DNA from: Christensenella sp. UBA1385
GTDB lineage: Bacteria; Bacillota; Clostridia; Christensenellales; Aristaeellaceae
DNA: 12,118 nucleotides
NCBI GenBank assembly: GCA_002305755.1
Contig: DBQV01000010.1
Location: 2,047 to 14,164, forward strand
Direction of reading: 5' to 3'
The notes beneath the pieces were generated by a model. That model searched no databases. It was not told where the DNA came from and saw only the letters and a list, made by a program, of their open reading frames with translations. The translations under genes were made by a program, and so were the position numbers. Below, one piece after another: positions 7,280 through 12,118 of the stretch. Positions within the stretch are counted from its first letter, which is position 1. Each line of letters opens with the position of its first letter.

Positions 7280-7944
7280 AACTTCAGGTCAATATCTTTC
7301 CCCACACGATCGAGCTGCTGGGCCAGCGGATCGGGCTGTCGGTGCCGATTGCCTTTTTCGTGGTTTTGGCGCTGGTCATCGCGCTGGCCCTGATCCGCCT
7401 GCTGGTGATCCCCCGCTTTCAGAAGGTGCCCAGGGGCTTTCAGAGCGTGCTGGAGATGGCGGTGGACGGCATCCTGCGCTTTGCCAGAAGCCGCGTGGGC
7501 CACGCGGCCGAGTTTGTGGCCCCCGTCACCATGACCCTGATGTGCTACGTGTTCTTCACCACCTTTGTGGAGATCTTCGGTCTGCCCCCCGCGACGGAGG
7601 ATCTCAACTGCACCATCGCCCTGGGCCTGTGCAGCTTCATCATGGTCAACGTCACCGGCCTTAAGTTCCTGGGGCTGAAAGGGCGGCTCAAGAACCTGTC
7701 CACCCCTTCCCCCGCCGTGATGCCCATCAAGATGATGACCGACATGATCACCCCCTTCTCCATGGGCATCCGCCTGTTTTCAAACGTGCTGGTGGGCGGC
7801 GTCATCATGCAGCTGATCTACGCCGTGGTGCCCATCGTGCTGCCCGCCATCATCGCCAGCTACTTCAACCTGCTGCACGTGATGATCCAGACCTTTGTGT
7901 TCGGCCTGCTCTCGCTGATCTACACCGGCGAGGCCGTCGAATAA
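7276..7944 (+). CDS. atpB: F1Fo ATP synthase subunit a
   Basis: This membrane stator subunit forms the ion half-channels against the c-ring. It has 222 residues with about five membrane segments. Near the N-terminus, FPHTIELLG precedes the first segment. PPATEDLN corresponds to the family's PPTSDLN. The essential arginine is R166 in FSMGIRLFSNVLVGG (family form RLFGN; here Ser replaces Gly). The last helix holds IQTFVFGLLSLIYTGEA, whose Gln matches the conserved polar residue facing the ring. The start is TTG (7276), overlapping the preceding stop (TTGA), with GGGAGG about 9 bases upstream. No ATG fits the N-terminus. The rare TTG start suggests lower translation than for subunit c. Confidence 0.95.
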   Translation: MKLQVNIFPHTIELLGQRIGLSVPIAFFVVLALVIALALIRLLVIPRFQKVPRGFQSVLEMAVDGILRFARSRVGHAAEFVAPVTMTLMCYVFFTTFVEIFGLPPATEDLNCTIALGLCSFIMVNVTGLKFLGLKGRLKNLSTPSPAVMPIKMMTDMITPFSMGIRLFSNVLVGGVIMQLIYAVVPIVLPAIIASYFNLLHVMIQTFVFGLLSLIYTGEAVE

Positions 7945-7972
7945 GGAGATCCGTTTCATTTCTTTCAGTCAT

Positions 7973-7990
7973 TCGCGGCCCGCGCCGCGA
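7973..7990 (+). repeat. Hairpin in the atpB-atpE gap
   Basis: TCGCGGC and GCCGCGA flank a CCGC loop inside the 88-base gap, followed by TTTGATACAC. It ends 30 bases before the strong atpE ribosome site. It may protect or mark a processed atpE mRNA, or partly terminate transcription. The role is inferred. Confidence 0.45.
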
Positions 7991-8032
7991 TTTGATACAC
8001 AAAACACAACCGATGATTGAGGAGGAACCCCC

Positions 8033-8332
8033 ATGCAAGTTCTCGGAACCATCGCCCTTGCCGCCGCCATCGCCGTGCTGACCGGCGGCGCGGCCGCCGT
8101 TTCCATGTCCATCGCCACCAGCAAGGCCGCCGAGGCCATCGCCCGCCAGCCCGAGGCCGCCGGCAAGGTCAACTCCTCGCTGATGTTCGGCCTCATCCTG
8201 ATGGAGACCTGCGCCGTGTACGCGCTGCTGGCCGCCATCCTGATCATCTTCATCCTGGGCGGCAAGGTGGGCGGCGCCGAAGCGGCGGCCGAGACCGGCC
8301 GCGTGCTGGAGCTGCTTCGCGCCCTTGCCTGA
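8033..8332 (+). CDS. atpE: F1Fo ATP synthase subunit c
   Basis: Copies of this hairpin protein form the rotating membrane ring. TM1 is at about residues 3-29, the polar loop ARQPEAAG at 37-44 and TM2 at about 50-75. The ion carboxylate is E58 in LMETCAVY. Aligned through the ARQP loop with the Ilyobacter c subunit, E58 equals E65 and T59 equals S66, but the Na+ ligand Gln32 is Met25, so H+ use seems more likely though not settled. The TM1 glycines become G18, A20, A22, S24, S26. The protein has 99 residues, with about 23 after TM2, against 70-90 normally. AGGAGG (8020-8025) lies 7 bases before ATG, the best ribosome site in the operon. Confidence 0.95.
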   Translation: MQVLGTIALAAAIAVLTGGAAAVSMSIATSKAAEAIARQPEAAGKVNSSLMFGLILMETCAVYALLAAILIIFILGGKVGGAEAAAETGRVLELLRALA

Positions 8333-8364
8333 TCGCCCCGCAACATTGAATTGGAGGTCCTTGC

Positions 8365-8847
8365 GTGGAAGGTTTGTTTAATCCCCTTTCCATCCTGCTG
8401 CATACCCTCAACGCCCTGATCCTCTTCGTGGCGCTGTATTTCCTGCTGTACAAGCCGGTCAAGCAGTTCCTCGACAGGCGCAACGCCGAGGTCGCCAAGA
8501 CCATGCAGGACGCGGACGAAACTTTGGCCAGATCGCAGGCGGAGTACGCGAAGGCGCTTGAAAAGAACCGCGGCGCGCAGGACGAGGTGCAGCAGATCCT
8601 CAAGACCGGCGCGCAGCAGGCAAACGACCGCGCGCAGGCCATCCTGAACGATGCCCGCGCGCAGGCGGACGAGATCCTTGCCCGCGCCCGCAAAGAGGCG
8701 GAGGATATCCTGGCCAACGCCCGCGAGGCCATGGCCGACGAGACGGCCGCGCTCAGCGTGGAGATCGCCGGGAAGGTGCTGGGCCGTGAGATCAGCCTCT
8801 CCGAGCATCGCCGGATGATCGACGACTTTCTGAAAAAGGTGGGCTGA
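8365..8847 (+). CDS. atpF: F1Fo ATP synthase subunit b
   Basis: This is the peripheral-stalk subunit that ties Fo to F1. It has 160 residues, normal for the family. One N-terminal membrane helix (about 8-29, ILLHTLNALILFVALYFLLY) is followed by KPVKQFLDRRNAEV and a long charged, Ala-rich helix (about 38-130) suited to a coiled coil. The C-terminal part (VEIAGKVLGREISLSEHRRMIDDFLKKV) matches the segment that contacts delta. The start is GTG, with TTGGAGGT (8351-8358) 6 bases upstream. The stop is 2 bases before the atpH ATG. It is not fused to delta, so it does not carry the domain missing from AtpH. Confidence 0.94.
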   Translation: MEGLFNPLSILLHTLNALILFVALYFLLYKPVKQFLDRRNAEVAKTMQDADETLARSQAEYAKALEKNRGAQDEVQQILKTGAQQANDRAQAILNDARAQADEILARARKEAEDILANAREAMADETAALSVEIAGKVLGREISLSEHRRMIDDFLKKVG

Positions 8848-8849
8848 GG

Positions 8850-9087
8850 ATGGAGAAGGCAGCCCGGGGGCTTCTGTATACCGCAAAGCCCCTCACAGAG
8901 GAAGAACACCGCGCGGTGGAAGAAAAGTTTGCCGCCGTCACCGGCCGCGAGGTCTCGCTGACCGAGTGCCAGTGCGAGGAGCTGCTGGGCGGCATCCGCG
9001 TGGAGCTGCTGGGCCGCGTGTATGACGGCAGCGTGCAGGCGCAGCTGCGCCATGTGCTGGCCGTCCTGCAGGATAAGGAGGATCGGC

Positions 9088-9095
<8 letters not shown>
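8850..9095 (+). CDS. atpH: F1Fo ATP synthase subunit delta, short form with only the C-terminal domain
   Basis: Delta (OSCP) links the top of F1 to the b stalk. This protein has 81 residues, against about 175-180 normally. Residues 8-78 match the usual C-terminal domain in order: LLYTAKPLTEEE, then AAVTGREVSL, ELLGGIRVELLG, YDGSVQAQL and LAVL. The first 100 or so residues of a normal delta, the helical bundle that grips the N-terminus of alpha, are absent. The gene starts 2 bases after atpF ends, so there is no room for the missing part, and no broken remnant is seen upstream. The ATG follows GGTGGGCTGAGG. It overlaps atpA by 8 bp (ATGCTTGA). Position makes the assignment firm despite the length. 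Confidence 0.88.
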
Positions 9096-10613
<1,518 letters not shown>

Positions 10614-10617
<4 letters not shown>

Positions 10618-11480
10618 ACTCGATCGCGGAGGTGCGCCACCACATCGGCGTGGTGCGCGATACGGGCAAGATCACCAAGGCCATGTACCTGATCTCGTCC
10701 GCCAAGATGAAGAAGGCCATGCGCATGCACGACCAGAATTTCATTTACCTGCGCCGCCTGCGCTCGGGCATCCGCTTCATCATGGAAAGCTCCGATTTCA
10801 GGATACAGAACCCCTACTACCGCCGGCACGGCAACAAGGCGGGCTACCTGGTGATCGCGGGCGACAAGGGCCTGTGCGGCAGCTACAACAGCGAGCTGCT
10901 GAGGCTGGCGCGCCGTACCATCCTGGAGGGCGGGGGCGACTGCCGGGCCGTCTTCCCTGTGGGCCACATGGCAAAGGAAGAGCTCAGCCGCCTGGGCCTG
11001 CCCGTAAACGCCGACTATGTGCACGTCATCCAGGACCCGGTGCTGGACAACGCGCGCGAGATCACCCTGCGGCTCGCCCGCCTGTTCCGCTCCAAGGAGC
11101 TGGACGAGGTCTACGTCATCTACACCATCATGGAGAAGGTGGGCCAGTGGCAGCCGACCGTGATGCGCCTGCTGCCCATACTGCCCGAGGATTTCCGCCA
11201 GGCGGACGTGTACCACGCGCCCACGGGCCTTTCCTTTTACCCCTCGGCCCCCGAGGTGCTGGAATCCATGGTGCCCGATTACCTGACCGGCATGGTGTAT
11301 TCCGCCCTCGTGCAGAGCTACGCCAGCGAGCATAACGCCCGCATGACGGCCATGGATTCCGCCACGCGCAACGCGGGCGACATGCTGCAGAAGCTCAGCC
11401 TGGAGCTGAACCATGCCCGTCAGGCCGTCATCACGCAGGAGATATCCGAGATCATCGGCGGCAGCCCCGATCTGGGCTGA
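10614..11480 (+). CDS. atpG: F1Fo ATP synthase subunit gamma
   Basis: This central-shaft subunit turns inside the alpha-beta ring. The 288-residue protein starts MNSIAEVRHHIGVVRDTGKITKAM, matching the family's N-terminal helix. AGDKGLCGSYN is the family's SDRGLCGGFN. The C-terminal helix ends with MTAMDSATRNAGDMLQKL and RQAVITQEISEIIGG, the most conserved part, which inserts into the F1 head. The ATG at 10614 overlaps the atpA stop (ATGA), with GGAGG at 10605-10609. A longer frame from 10572 adds a glycine-rich piece that is really the end of atpA. Confidence 0.96.
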
Positions 11481-11509
11481 GCCGCCTCAGCGCCCATAAA
11501 GGAGTCAAC

Positions 11510-12118
11510 ATGGCTAAGGGAACAGTCAAACGTATCATCGGCCCGGTGCTGGACGTGGCCTTCCCCGCGGGGGAGGTCCCGCCCATCCACACCCTGCTGT
11601 ATGTGGAGGACGGCGCGCGAGAGGTGGCCGTGGAGGTGAGCCAGCACCTGCCCGGGGCCGTGCGCTGCATCGCGCTGGAGGCCACCGAGGGCCTGTCGCG
11701 CGGGCTTTCCGTGCGTTCCACCGGCGCGCCCATCACCGTGCCCGTCGGGCCCGACGTGCTGGGCCGCACGCTGGACGTGCTGGGCCGCCCCATCGACGGC
11801 AAGGGCGAGGTCAGGGCGGCCGCAAGCCTGCCCATCCACCGCGCGGCCCCCAGCTTTGCCAGCCAGAAGCCCGTGACCGAGATCTTCGAGACCGGCATCA
11901 AGGTGATCGACCTGCTGGCCCCCTACGCCAAGGGCGGCAAGATCGGCCTGTTCGGCGGCGCGGGCGTCGGCAAGACCGTGCTGATCCTGGAGATGATCCA
12001 CAACATCGCCACCGAGCACGGCGGCTTCTCGGTGTTCACCGGCGTCGGCGAGCGCTCCCGCGAGGGGAACGATCTGATCCTCGAGATGAAGCACTCCGGC
12101 GTCATCGACAAGACCGCC
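11510..12118 (+). CDS. atpD: F1Fo ATP synthase subunit beta (partial, C-terminus beyond right edge)
   Basis: This is the catalytic subunit of F1. The first 203 residues are present and open at the window edge. The N-terminus MAKGTVKRIIGPVLDVAFP is typical. Walker A is GGAGVGKT (149-156), with K155 in the same position as in Escherichia coli beta. GVGERSREGNDL places the catalytic E181 and R182. The family usually has T where S183 stands here, a mild change. AAAGGAG (11498-11504) lies 5 bases before the ATG. It is 29 bases after atpG, the expected order. atpC (epsilon) would be expected after it, outside the window. Confidence 0.97.
   Translation, partial: MAKGTVKRIIGPVLDVAFPAGEVPPIHTLLYVEDGAREVAVEVSQHLPGAVRCIALEATEGLSRGLSVRSTGAPITVPVGPDVLGRTLDVLGRPIDGKGEVRAAASLPIHRAAPSFASQKPVTEIFETGIKVIDLLAPYAKGGKIGLFGGAGVGKTVLILEMIHNIATEHGGFSVFTGVGERSREGNDLILEMKHSGVIDKTA

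Noticed and set aside
9022..9087. Longer start for atpA
   Set aside because: The extra 22 residues are Cys/Arg-rich, lie inside atpH and lack family similarity; the ATG at 9088 has an ideal ribosome site.

Overview
The window comes from a high-GC bacterium, and the gene content and style point to the Bacillota, probably Clostridia of the gut type. Strong AGGAGG-like ribosome sites precede most genes. The DnaN ends in LPVRV, the NagB is of the short Bacillus-like type, and the F-type ATP synthase operon has the order I-B-E-F-H-A-G-D. No rRNA, tRNA, CRISPR array or transposase gene is visible. A species cannot be named from the sequence alone.

Layout. Positions 1-2822 are read on the minus strand: the N-terminal part of a BcrA-like ABC ATPase (443 down to the window edge), dnaN (1642-530) and nagB (2822-2103). 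Between dnaN and nagB lies a 460-bp non-coding stretch with a TAG-TAG-TAG run, a short GC spacer and two tandem DnaA-box-like 9-mers, with more DnaA-box-like sites near its other end. I read it as a candidate replication origin. No dnaA lies next to dnaN inside the window. From 3027 on, all genes are on the plus strand. A three-gene MacAB/YknXYZ-type ABC exporter (adaptor, ATPase, permease; overlapping genes) occupies 3027-6467. A 530-bp gene-free stretch (6468-6997) is packed with perfect inverted repeats and looks like an interspersed repeat element, with a terminator-like palindrome and a possible promoter at its end. The ATP synthase operon fills 6998-12118 and runs off the right edge inside atpD.

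How the genes work together. The atp genes encode a rotary F1Fo ATP synthase: a small AtpI-like membrane protein, Fo subunits a, c and b, and F1 subunits delta, alpha, gamma and beta. Several neighbours overlap or nearly touch, so translation is probably coupled. Start codons and spacing vary between the Fo genes (TTG for atpB, GTG for atpF, ATG with an AGGAGG site and an upstream hairpin for atpE), as expected if the c subunit is made in excess. The exporter genes form their own operon.

The most unusual points are: (1) an 81-residue delta subunit (AtpH) that has only the C-terminal OSCP-type domain and lacks the domain that normally holds the N-terminus of alpha; (2) a c subunit whose TM1 glycine motif is replaced by Ala/Ser, with an E58-T59 ion site and a 20-odd residue C-terminal extension; (3) the candidate oriC beside a dnaN that has no adjacent dnaA; (4) two good intrinsic terminators on the plus strand where no plus-strand gene is visible; (5) the chain of hairpins at 6475-6882; and (6) an enlarged exporter adaptor with what looks like an extra internal module.
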